NCBI GenBank assembly: GCA_033032175.1
Contig: CM065311.1
Coordinates: 7,867,190-7,931,189 of the forward strand
Direction of reading: 5' to 3'
Source: Saturnia japonica
Lineage: Eukaryota > Arthropoda > Insecta > Lepidoptera > Saturniidae
DNA: 64,000 nt
In this document: piece by piece, positions 24,200-36,200 of the stretch
How the letters are laid out: the number at the start of each line of letters is the position of its first letter
Numbering within the stretch: position 1 is the first letter of the stretch
Notes under the pieces: model-generated
Seen by the model: the letters and a program-made list of their open reading frames with translations, nothing else
Database searches by the model: none
Told to the model about the DNA's origin: nothing
Made by a program: the position numbers and the translations under genes

Positions 24200-25040
24200 G
24201 ATAAATGTTGTAGGACTAGATAATATGTGTATTGTGTTGTGTTGTCTTTGTGTTTGTTTATGGATAGCCCAGACGATACGGCATAGTTTACGATAAATCT
24301 CCTTCGTTTAAGGTTCTTTAAACGTCACATTGGCGGAATTGTGTTTACCAGAGAGTGTTTACACTAGTGCTGTGTCGTTTCTATTTTTTCGTAAAACGAA
24401 ACGAAACGCGTTTTTACACTCGAGGAACCGTTCTTAGAACCGGTTATAAAAAAAAACGCTTTTTTCATAAGTTCGAAAACAAACATTACCTACTGAAAAA
24501 ACGAACATTAGACGTTTAACCAAAAACCAGTTGTTATTCGTTCTTTCGTTTTTCATTTTTATTTTACAACCAAATTTGTATTGTATATCGTTAGCAATAA
24601 GATTCATTGTAGCTTATTCGTTCCTTCAAATTTAAAGTAGTTTCTTGTAACGGTTTACTATTCATCCAATTATAGTCCTTAAAACAATAACTATAGATTT
24701 GTTCTATCATAAAATGGTCCCGTTCGTTTTCGAACTTGTTTTTGTTAAATAGAGAAACCGTTCGTTTTTCAAAGAAGAACTGGTTATTAAAACCGTTTCT
24801 GAACAAAACGCGCAATACTAGTTTACACACAAGTTGCCATTTTATAGAAGAAGAAATTGACGTGAAAAAAAACCATTTTTATTTTTTGATATTTCATAAA
24901 CGTATTATATTTAGAAAGTTTTTTTTCTTACATCCCTATTCCCTACTGTATCTAGTGCATAGGTTATAATTAACCTGTTATCTTGTTATGATTATGATTG
25001 TTTCATTTTAGTTTTTTTATTGTTTAATGTAGTAATTATT
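24200..25040. other. Intergenic region upstream of MPPE1
   Basis: No gene seen. About 24370-24830 is dominated by AACGAAACG, AACCGTT and CGTTCGTTTT motifs in both orientations, which reads like a decayed repeat. I could not identify an MPPE1 core promoter. Confidence 0.45.
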
Positions 25041-28000
25041 ATGCGTCGGGTTACATGGAAAGTTTTGATATTAATATTTGGTATATTTTCTACTGTACTA
25101 TATTGTGAATTTCTTATTTACTATATTGTCATAGCACAGGTATATTAAATAAGAAAATATTTTAAATTTAGAACTGTTGGTGTTTTGGCAATTTAATTTC
25201 TCATCGGTAATTGTTTTTTGTACTTTTCAGTGCAGTTGGCCAGTACTAGAGAGGTCTGGCGAAAATGAGTCAGTTCTTAAAGCACTTATGATTGCAGATA
25301 CACACTTATTAGGGCCTCGTCGAGGACACTGGTTAGACAAAATGAGAAGAGAATGGCAAATGCATCAAGCGTTTCAAGCCATTATACGCTTACATAATCC
25401 AGAAGTTGTTTTTGTTTTAGGTAAGACACTGTTATAATACAATGTATTTAGGCTCTGTGACCTGTCCACCTAAGTAACGTGAAATGTGAACTGGCGCGTA
25501 ACCTATCACTAGCATCAACATTCCAAAGAATTGTATGGAGCAGCGCCCATTCAGGTGGCGTGTTGTAACACAACCTGACATATCACTCGGCATGCTACAA
25601 GTGATGCAGTAAAGTAACGCATGATACGAAAAACTTGTTGTGACAAATCAGCAAATCCAAAATAAAAGGCATTCTAAAATATTTTTTTATGTCTTGAATA
25701 TATCAGGATATCTATGTAATTCCTTCATAATGATGTGTCACCAGTGTTTAACTCTTTTTCCACACGGGATGGTTGGTTCTGTTCTGAATACAAAAAAATT
25801 GTAAATAAGTAAGAGCATCTTAATCTTCACCTGGTGAATATATTGCCTTGAGGTGAGTATATTATATCTGGTATATCATTCTTGGTTGGTCCATTAAATG
25901 TTGCACCAGAGTCGAACTACATACTACTTTGAAATCATGTTTCTGTCACTTTGCTTACTTGGACATAGGGCCAAGTAAATAGTATTGAAACATTGAGCAA
26001 GGTAATGTATATGTAACAGAGGAGACACTCCGCAGATGTTGAATACAGTATCTTTTGGTATGAGTCATGGGTTGAATTAGATAGAGATTTAGTTCCCAAT
26101 TAAAACTTACCAGTTACCACTCTCGGAAATTGTTAATTCACTATTTTCAACCTTCAAAAAGAAAATATGTTCCTTGTCAAAAACTGTAAAAAGAAATGCA
26201 AAATTTAGAATCTTATATAGTAATATAATTTAATATCTAGTAGATATTATGTCTAAACATAACATAAGGTTTCCTAAGTAAAGATCATTGAAGTAATTGA
26301 TTTAAAATGTAAATTCAGTTTTGGATGACATATCTATCAACAACTAGTAAATTAATGGTGTATCTATCATATACAGTGTTATATTTATTCATGAAATAAC
26401 AGGTGAACACATTGTTGCACTTAATTAATTGTTTTATCGAACTGACCATCTGCCATCTCAAATCTGTGATTAAATCTATAAAAACTTAACTTGTCATACA
26501 TACCACATGGTATCTGTATTAAGACTTTATTGGAAATAGCTATTCCATTATGCTTTTGTATGTTGATTTTTATGTTGTATGAAATTTTATTTGGCAGATA
26601 TAAAGTCATTACCTACTTGATATTTGTAGCTTTCAGCAAATTTTATTTTGTGAAATTTGATGTAAGGTTCATTGTTACAGATGCTAAGGATATCTATGAT
26701 AGTAATGTTTTAGTTAAAATAGATGAAAACTAATTTCCAGGAGATCTATTTGATGAAGGAGAATGGACAAATGATAGAGAATTCCAAGATTATGTAAGCC
26801 GTTTTAACACTCTCTTTGCTGTACCAGAAAATGTGAAGATGTATGTCACAGCTGGAAATCATGATATTGGTTTTCATAATTAGTGAGTATTAATGCAAAG
26901 TAAAAGTTTTAAATTATACTTGATGCAAATAAAATAGGTAACCTTTTTATTATATATGCCAAATTAAAAATCAAGCTTTAATTCTGTGGCCTCAAAAAGG
27001 AGTTTACGGGTATGAGAATATCAATTTACAGGGTTTTGTTAGTATAACCATAGATTTGAGAAAAAGACAGATGGATACTTTAGATTCCAAAGTTCTAAAG
27101 TTTAGAACAACAAAATGTGGGCCTTGCATTTAGCTGTGTCAGTGCGCTTGACAACCAAATAACAACATGGTATAAATATGTGCAACCCTATGTGAGTAAT
27201 GTTACCAGATACAGTACCCAAATAGTGCAGTCGTTAATTCAAACATACTATTACGTAAAAAAATTACTCTCCTTTTGGTTTTGTGATAGTTAGGTTGTAA
27301 ATAAAGTGAACTGCTAATGCTACATACATACATACTTAGGTGTACGGTATGGTATATATGGTTTTAGATATGGTAGAACTTAGGTTTTACCATAACTTTA
27401 GGGAAATATTTCATTGTAACCTAGCAATGTTATTTTAGTTTTGTGATATGTAATAATTAACTCATAATATTGTATCTAAATATGCATTTTTTTACATATG
27501 AAACAATACTTCAAATTATTTTTCTTCTTATTGAATAAAAGTGTGATAGCACACAAGATAGCATATTCTTAAAATAAAACACAGGGTACCTACTGATTTA
27601 CCTCGGGTGACGTATTTTGAATCTTACTGCACTAAGGTTTCTTCTTTAGAATATCTTACTGCGCTCTGGATTCAAAACAGCACGTCTTTTATTGTAAATT
27701 AATTAAAATTAATTTTGATTCTAAGTTACATCTGTATGTATAAATTATTTCAGTATATGGCGTGGATCTGCTGAGAGGTTCAATAAGTTGCTTAACAGTT
27801 CTACAGTTGAACTTGTCACTTTGAAAAATAACCATTTTGTTCTTATAAATTCAATGGCTATGGAGGGTGATTCCTGTCATCTGTGCTTGGAGGCAAGAGA
27901 AAAAATTCAAAATATAGCATGTAATTATATCTTTATTTTTTTTCCTTTGTATTATCTCTGTCATTTTAGTACAAAGCAACTGATGTAAATATAGTACAAC

Positions 28001-30093
28001 ATAGAAACAGTGGTCACAATCAGGATATGAAGGTCCAACAACAAACATTTTTTTTTTTTATTATTTAATCCCCAAGAAGGCGCTTATGAACGTTAAAATA
28101 TTACTACTGGCTGGAGAGCATCTCAGCGACTGAAAAGAGCCAGTAAGAAACTTAATCAGGTTTATTAATTTTTAGTGTATGTACAAAGAGGGAGTCACTT
28201 CCAGACAGAGCCGTCTTAGTGTGGGGTGCGAAAGTTGTCATACATTGTATCATTGCATAATTTAAGATGTGGACTGTATGTATTACATGTGTTGTCCTTA
28301 TTAAAACAATACCTATGATTATTTAATATTGGACCTATATTTTTATTTATATAACTAGCTAGTTGTTGTGCACGTGGCTCTGCTTGCATGGAGTACAGTG
28401 TTAGACAGGGTTGTTGTGGTAGTATGCTAGTAGGTAAGTAGGTACTTGTCAAGATTTATAACGGTTGGCTTACGCCTCCTAGGACTAGCACCCCTTGCTC
28501 CCCAGGGTAAAGACTGCCCTGCTTCCGGACATCACTGTCATTCACTTAATGAACCTAGAACCTTTTGAGAGTATGTGCTTGACATGATCCTTGAACTTAT
28601 TGTCTGGTATATTAGTAATGTGTTTAGGGATCTTTTTATATTTTCCTCAAAGCTATCAATCATCATCGATTTTCTCTCTCAGCCCCACAAATATAGTGTT
28701 TTCACTGTGTATTAATTATAATGCACATAATATGGTAGTCGTGAGTCGCAACCCAGTCAGACAACACATCAGCAAGATTTTATGATATTTGCAGAAATAA
28801 CAAATTATTTCAAAAATGAATACTACTGAAGACAGTAGTAGTTGAATTAATAAATCTTGCCTGTTTCAGCAATATTGGATTGTTCAGATAACCCAACAAA
28901 GTGCCAAAATAAAAACACTAGGCGTCTTAAATACAGTCGACCAATATTGTTGCAGGTAAAACGGTGTTCAATAAAATGTTTACAACAAAATGTCTCAAAT
29001 CTAATTTGCTTAGCTTTGAATTCTCACTATAAATAATTAAAAGTTTAATGTATTATATACCTTACCAAAATTTATCTACCACTTATCACATTGAAGATTG
29101 AATAAAGTTATTGAAAACGAACAGAAATATTATCTAGCATACCTTTTTAGTAGTGATTCGTAAATAATAAATTAATAATGTAATCCTAACGCGATGAATA
29201 AAAAAATGTATCAACTATTTATTTATCAACTTTATTGTTATGCTTTACAAATAAACACAAGGGCGGATCTAGGTGGAGACATAGGGGTCATGACACCCTT
29301 CTACTAAATACATATATCTATTATCATAGAAGATTCTATCTCTTTTTTATAAATTGTTCGATGTTAAATCTTCAATTCAATATATGCCCACCTCCAAACC
29401 TAAACTCTAGATTCGCATCTGAAAACACAGGATGTGCTGTGGATAAACTCCTATTATGTCATTAAATTGGTTTTATTGTTTCAGCACTTCCCTTTGTACA
29501 GATTGTCGGATGCATTATGTACGGAACCAGACGCACCGCCGTTACCTGAACGTAAGAAAAGGTTCCGATTTAAAATAGATGCTTTATCTAAAGAAGCAAC
29601 AAATTACATTGTCTCTAAGATAAAGCCGAGAGTGGTATTTGGCGGGCACACGCATCATGGTTGCTTCTTGCAACATTCTTATGAAATACCACATTTTATC
29701 CATTTTAATGAGTATTCAATACCATCATTTTCGTGGAGGAACAGACCGGATCCCAAGTATATGTTGGTAGGTTATCTATATGAATAAATCTGTACTTCTG
29801 TCTGTACATTTAAAATGCTACAGTTTCATGCAAAGCTCAGGCTTATTGCAGGGATTCAAACTCACGTCAATAGACGCCGAATCCGACACGCTACCAACTG
29901 AGTCATCATTGCTTTATCTTTGTTTGCATCTTAAATATTGAACATTGATTACTTACAGGTATCAATAACACCAAACAATTATGTTGTTAACAAATGTGGA
30001 CTACCAAGAGAAACAACAATAGCAATAACAGCTGTACTATTAATTTTGAGTATCTTATGGTATACATTCAAAAGAAGAACTGTTGGTAGGTAA
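25041..30093 (+). CDS. MPPE1: Metallophosphoesterase 1 / PGAP5-like, GPI-anchor remodelling enzyme
   Basis: Coding exons: 25041-25139, 25231-25420, 26741-26882, 27754-27920, 28870-28955, 29485-29766 and 29959-30093 (TAA). Phases agree and the total is 1101 nt (366 residues), slightly shorter than human MPPE1 (396). It has an N-terminal membrane segment (about 6-31), then the calcineurin-like phosphoesterase motifs in order: ADTH (D56, H58), GDLFDEG (D98), GNHD (135-138), HFPLYR (H196) and GGHTH (248-252), so all metal ligands look present. The family hallmark SIPSFSWRNR follows. A C-terminal membrane helix lies at about 343-360, followed by a short basic tail. In vertebrates PGAP5 works in the early secretory pathway, removing an ethanolamine-phosphate from the second mannose of GPI anchors, which aids export of GPI-proteins from the ER. 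The gene lies 6.2 kb downstream of IQGAP on the same strand and is convergent with nkd. Confidence 0.93.
28045..28160 (-). mobile_element. Retroposon 3' fragment with poly(T), in MPPE1 intron 4
   Basis: A T run at 28047-28059, then CCCCAAGAAGGCGCTTATGA and AAAGAGCCAGTAAGAAA, looks like a reverse-oriented lepidopteran retroposon tail. Limits are uncertain. Confidence 0.4.
29850..29915 (-). mobile_element. tRNA-derived SINE head in MPPE1 intron 6
   Basis: The reverse strand reads GATGACTCAGTTGGTAGCGT and then GAGTTTGAATCCCTGC, which match A- and B-box spacing of a tRNA-derived SINE. Only the head is recognisable. Confidence 0.6.
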
Positions 30094-31990
30094 GTAGGTG
30101 AAGCAAGAAGTAAAAAAAGATATTGTTAAATTAATTTCCTGAGTATATTTTGACAATAAATATTTTGACAAGATCGAGCAGTTTGTACATTTTCATTCTT
30201 TACAATATTGACAACCCAAATACATCTTTAAAAATACCATTACATAATTAAACTAACAAGATTATCACAAAAATAACTTAATATCTAAGCACATTAATCT
30301 AAGGAGTAGCTGTTAAAATAAGTTAAATAATACACTAAGAAAGCATAGTAAGAGGTAGATAATAACATAATAGAGATTCATTTAAAATACGTTTTTAATC
30401 CCATAGTAAAATTTCATGTGTTGTTAGTGAAGTGGACTTTAAAAATAGTGATGTACACTAATCTGAAGTAATCGTAAAACCGTAGAAGATATTTTTCGTA
30501 TTGTTAAGTTTTTTCTAAATAACAACGAATGCTCCAACGGTAATGTTGAATAAGGTAGATAAAATCACGTTTGTCGTTAGTCAACCAAATGTTTAATTTT
30601 GTAAGGAATTCACCACAATATGGGCATTTAGCGGCATTCAAGTGTTACGTAACGCAATTTGAGGAGAAGGGAGGTCTTTTAAAACGTTACGAGGGCGGGA
30701 GGGGGGTTGGAACAACGCGTTAATAAAATTGTTAAAAAAAACTAGGCAATTAGAATTTCCAAAGATAGCAACCCTTTTCGTTTATGTTTTACGGGGTATC
30801 CCTAGACTATATTGTACGTCATTTTATTTTGTTCTCCCAAGTCGGCAACCCGTTTCGTTTGTTTAACGGGGAATCCTTCGACTGTATGGCTGTGTCAGTG
30901 TTGTTAAAGTGAGTTCATACTGTAATATCCTTAAAACAGGGAGATTCGCATTATCAGTTGTTCTTGGCATATAAAAGCTCTCATGCTGACTGGCTGACTT
31001 TTATTTTAGATGTAACGTATGTAATGATAATAGTATATTAAAATCTTCAGTTCAGTATTTTAAATTTTAAAGTTCAAATAATTGGAACATAAAATATATG
31101 GTAACACAACACAAAAAAAAAAAAATTCATGTGGCAATATTAATTTCAACTCTGATATTATTGATTGTCAATTTACTGGGTGGGATTAAAAAATGCAATA
31201 AAGTAACTTAAATAACAAATACTGATATTGGTAATGTAACTGGGAGAAACCATTGAGAATTTTAAATTAGAACCTTAAGTCTTGTTGCCACTAATCATCG
31301 CGTTTCACGAAAGTTGAGCAAACAATGACAATAATTTTCTTGTAACATGCTATAAACTATTTTATTTGAAGCACCTAACACTTATAACTAAAATCAGTCC
31401 ATATACTCGAAAATGAGTTTTATAAGGTACAATATCTACTGAGCATTAAAATCTAGCCTTACAACTCCATACACACAATATAAAATACTATTGTTGATAG
31501 GTGAATATATTAATATAAATACAAATATATTTTCAAAGTACATTTTAACAGTTTTTACTATTGTTGAACAATGTAGAATGTTACAACTTACATTTTTTTC
31601 ATTTTATTGACATGAAATTATATATCTACAATGTTTAATATAATATTATTATTTATATATAAAAAAGTTTTTATTTTAAACTTCGATTTGTTCATTAATG
31701 ATATTACAGTTGAGATTATCTGAATTAGGGCCGATTTTTCAATTGTAAGATAAAATGTGAGATAACTACCACAGGAGTAAAGTTATCTGGCTCTTTATCA
31801 GTCTCATAAGTGGTTGTCTATTATAACTATTAGACCGACAATACAATATTTAGCGCCGCCTACTTCAATGAGGTGAAACAAATATATTGTATAAACAAAC
31901 GTTACAAACTGGAAAGCCATATCCATTTTTAGACAACCAAAATTCACTGTCAATTTGGGCTTCAGTATTTATGTTATGTTTGCTTACTTG
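30094..31990. other. MPPE1-nkd spacer
   Basis: No gene seen. A patch near 30640-30720 (GTTACGTAACGCAATTTGAG ... GGGAGGGGGGTTGG) resembles a small insect MITE-like repeat, but I cannot define its ends. Confidence 0.4.
30155..30160 (+). terminator. Candidate polyadenylation signal for MPPE1
   Basis: AATAAA 62 nt after the MPPE1 stop codon, a plausible distance for a short 3' UTR. Confidence 0.4.
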
Positions 31991-32039
31991 CCTGTTAATT
32001 GTGTAAATAAGGAAACAAAAAAAAAAAGGTATGTGTAGC

Positions 32040-32235
32040 AAATTTCCGCCCTACAGAGGATCACAGACAAAAAAAACTTAGTGTTGTGGTCAGGTGATGA
32101 GTAGGGTTTCCAGAAATCCTTGGAGTGGGGGAGTTAAAGGTCAGCAACTATTGTATTTCAAGCCTCCATAGGCTACGGTAGGCGCTTACCATCATGCGGA
32201 CCGTATGCTTGTTTGCCACCTTTGTAGTATAAAAA
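32040..32235 (+). mobile_element. Lepidopteran SINE/LINE 3' fragment
   Basis: TAGGCGCTTACCATCATGCG followed by GACCGTATGCTTGTTTGCCA and TAGTATAAAAAAAA is a 3' end common in lepidopteran retroposons. Upstream sequence to about 32090 appears to belong to it. Confidence 0.55.
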
Positions 32236-32613
32236 AAATTTTAGTGCTGCTGAAAACCGGTTACCTTAAGCTGTCTAAATCGACGATGAAATTCTCTTGA
32301 CTCCCTTGTAGTAAAATGATCAGGGCAAGGATCTGACATCATTTATTTTTATTTCAGATTGATTAATAAATTCTTTTATTAGAAATCTTCAATTGCCAGG
32401 AGTTTTTACTAAAGTGGCAAACAAGCATAAGTTCCGCCTGTTGCCTATGGACTCTTGTAATACCATAAATGTTACTAAAACGTTTCCGAACTTGAACCTC
32501 CTTACCCTAGGAGCTCTGGAAGCCCCACTTATCACAGGAACACAACACAGGGTTATTTGGCTGCGATCTTTTGTAGGTCATGAATATAATTTAAAATATT
32601 GATTATAATACAC

Positions 32614-32697
32614 CTCCCCTAGCCTTGTGGAGCTGTCAAAGCCTCTAATGGCTCCAGGGTCTAATGGCTAACACTATAGTAATTTGGAATAAATAAA
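32614..32697 (+). mobile_element. Mini-retroposon, diverged copy, TSD-flanked
   Basis: An 84-bp body between 10-bp direct repeats TATAATACAC (32604-32613 and 32698-32707). It has the same layout as the other copies: GGAGCTGTCAAAGCC, a GGCT stem partner, CTAATGGCTAACA and an A-rich tail (AATAAATAAA). It lies in the spacer between MPPE1 and nkd. Confidence 0.72.
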
Positions 32698-33171
32698 TAT
32701 AATACACTTTTAAATAAAGAAATATGTAACATAAAAACAAATAATGTTTCTTTCACAAATGTGAATGATGCATGTGACAGATGTCAATGATAACTTTACA
32801 ATAACTGTTAACTGGCCGTTAAAGGAACAGACAAAGTTGTTCCTTGGGTAGTCGAGTTATTCCTCTAATGAAGCCTACCGGACTAATTACTCTGCTATCA
32901 GTCTTATCCAAGCTATCCGTCTGTTTATCTGAGTATTGAAAAATCAGCCCTTAATGATTTAGCTAACATGATTTCAAAATATACATTATGTATGTACTCA
33001 GTTATGACATTGGTGATGGGATAATTAACTATTACAACAATCATTACCATTAAATACTGATAAATGACTATATTTATACATACCGCCTTTATTTTATGTG
33101 GATTTAACAATTGAGTCTCATATAACTTACGATTTTATTCCGAACAGCAATTGGTAACTGCATAGTAACTG

Positions 33172-33177
33172 TTTATT
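33172..33177 (-). terminator. Candidate polyadenylation signal for nkd
   Basis: AATAAA on the - strand, 56 nt past the nkd stop codon. A second hexamer lies about 90 nt further on (TTTATT near 33087). Confidence 0.4.
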
Positions 33178-33232
33178 AAGCCATCTTTAATATGATGAAA
33201 CAGAGAAAAGAGGCAATGCCCTTTTGTATATT

Positions 33233-36200
33233 TTATAAAAATATTATCTGCAACACTCTAGGTTCTTGAGTTCCTACAGGTTGTCCAGGTGAATCGTGTA
33301 TTTTCGAATGACCGTAATTGAGATGTGGAACGCGAGGTGCTCGTGGTGTCTCATGTTGCTTTTGATGATAACCCGTATGAGCGTGCTTCGCTGATGAGCA
33401 TATCACTGCGTGTAAGTAACGATCATACCTGCATAGATGCGAATCGCCGCCGCCAGCCAGATCCAAATAACCATTGCCAATACTATCAGATTTCACTTTT
33501 TGGAATGTATTTGTTGCTCTCTCACTAACGGTGTACGACCTATTACGAAGCTTTTGATATTTATTCGTGAAATCTTCATTGACAACGGAATCACATGGCT
33601 TTCTATAACAAAAATAGAGACATTTATTTATATTATAAAAAAATCTTTAACATTTTTCAGATAGGGTAGATATATGAGTTTGATAGTGACAGTTGGATAG
33701 GTATTAGAAATATTTTGAACATTTGATTGTTATATTGTTTCCAGAGAGGAATATAGTGATACCTGGACATCATTATCATTGTCTTGTTAGGTAAATCCTA
33801 AGAATCCAGTAATATAATTATTTAGGAACCTTATAAAACCTAATGTGAAGTATTAATATGATAAAATGTTGCATTTATTTATCATAATCTGTTAACAAAG
33901 CCGCTACCAGATTAGCGCAGGAACTAATCTTTACTAATATTATAAAGCTGAGGAATTTGTTTGTTTGTTTAGTTTGGCTATAGGCTATATAGCATCACGC
34001 TACGACCAATAGGACCGAAGCATCAATGAAAAATGTTGCAAAAACAGAGGGAATTTATTCCTTTTGAAAGTTTCCGTTGCGTGCGCTGCGTAAGAGCGGC
34101 CACATACAGTCGGAATTCCGTGTAGGAATTTCAATTCTAAATATCGAATCGGGATTCCGTACCGATTTTACACACATGCGTTTATTTCCGTTCGGAATAA
34201 CACAGCTTAGTTGAGAGACGACGACAATATAAAGACAAAAATGCTTCTTACGGGTGATCCTTGGAAGATAGGAATATACTCTCCCTGATTTTATTGTAGG
34301 TAAATAACTAAAATAGAAGTAGCCTAAGTAAGTAAGTAGTTCTTATAATATTAACTATCTGCCAGTGAAGTCCCGTCAGAATCGGTCCAACCATTTTGGA
34401 GATTAGGCAGAACAAACAGACAGACAAAAAAAGGTGTTTTGTTATAAGTATCGTATTATTTAATTAATATACTTTCATATTATGCATTTATTAAAAAGCT
34501 GTTATTTTTACATTACAAACAGACACTTCAATTTTATTTATTTGTATTGAAGAAAAAAATAATTAAATTTAAATGCAAACCTTGAGGTTTGAAAGCTCAG
34601 ATGGTTCTTTTCCATATTGGCTTGAATTATTTCAAGCAATTCACGTCTCTGTAAGCTTCCAGAACGCTTTCTCATATGTTTACGTTCACGGTGATCCCTG
34701 CGCTTGTGTCGGTGGGGGCGAGGTTGGTTGTATGCATAAGATCTACGGTCTTGGATGATTGGTCTTCTTTCTTCTGAACACGAAGACTTGGAAGATAAAT
34801 CTTCGTCACCTGATAATCTATCACGTTCTTCGTCATCAGTATGATCGGCGAAGTCAGGTGGGGCGGAGGTTACTACTTGTGGGTAATCCTTTCGCCGCCG
34901 GCGTTGAACTTCTCGCCTCTCTCGTTGAGTTCGCCTATTGCTGTTTTCAGGTACGACGGTAAGTCGAACTTGTATGGTCTTAGATCCGTAATGTGGGACA
35001 ATGACTGACTTTCCGATCGATTCGTAAATTGATGACACGATACCAGCTATGTCCTGTAATAATAAAATATAATTAAGTATGTTAATAAACTAAGGACACA
35101 AGTATTTAAAGGGTTATTACATTGCACGATCTGACGCAGCCGATTTTAGGTTCGGAGGGCACGGCCGCATGATCGTGCGTCGCTATTGACTCGATTTTGA
35201 GGCCGTGCACCGCCGCACCAAAATTTGGCTGTCTATATATGATATAGACGTTTATAAATCACTTTACTAACATCTTTAGTCATGCGCCCGTGTCCGTCTA
35301 AGTCATATAAAGTAAATGAGAATTGTAGCGGTTGTTGTTTTGACGGCTCTGGATGTTGCAGTTCGACATCACACGTCAGCTCCTGAAAAACAGTTTTTTT
35401 TTTAATTATTTCACACGTATAGATTCTGTTATCAATTCACTAGAGATCTTCATGTAAGTATAGGTATAATCATGGGCGCCGGCAGCAGGGTGCAAGGGGC
35501 TGTATTTGCAACCCTCTGTCAGGAGAGAAAATATATGTATAGAAAAGATTAAGATTTTTTTTATTGAGATACTTTTTGTTATAGAGGTTTATTGGTTAAA
35601 AGTTTTTGAAAAAAAACTCGGAAACTAGGTAGTTTTTGTCGAATTACCAATAACCCTTTATTTGTACAATACATGTATAATTATCTATGGATTACATTAC
35701 TTTATTAGTTACTAGTATAGTATGCAGATACTGATGCACCCTCTGAAAGTAACTCTGGCGTCCCCCATGGGTATAAATCACTAACCGTCGTCCTATTTTG
35801 TGTGGACCTAAACAGAACCAACAGTAAGGGCTCATCCACATGTCGATGAATCGTGATTTAAAACGATTTATTTTAATTTTTTCACTGGTGCATAATCTCT
35901 TATGACTGTATTCACACGCTCATGAATCGTGAAACCTCACACGTCTAAGTTTATGGTAACGCCATAGCAAAATCGAAAGTTTTTGAAGTTTCAAAAGGTT
36001 TGAATTGCTTGAATAAGAAGTAAAGCTCGTATGGATATGAGAACATTTTCATGAAAAGTTGACGACCTGAATAACAGTAATTGATGCATGAAAGCTTTAA
36101 ATCGGACCGCAACAGTCTTTTATATTTACTTACAAATAAAAACGATATTAATAAATCTGTACTTCTGTCTGTAAATATAATATTTAAAAAATTCTGAATC

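Noticed and set aside
32393..32602. 69-codon + strand frame in the MPPE1-nkd spacer
   Set aside because: No domain or splice support, and it is followed at once by a retroposon insertion.
33325..33664. + strand frames opposite the last nkd exon
   Set aside because: They are shadows of nkd exon 5, which fits phase and the Nkd C-terminus.
34573..34962. + strand frames opposite nkd exon 4
   Set aside because: Antisense to the EF-hand-flanking, Arg/His-rich nkd exon.
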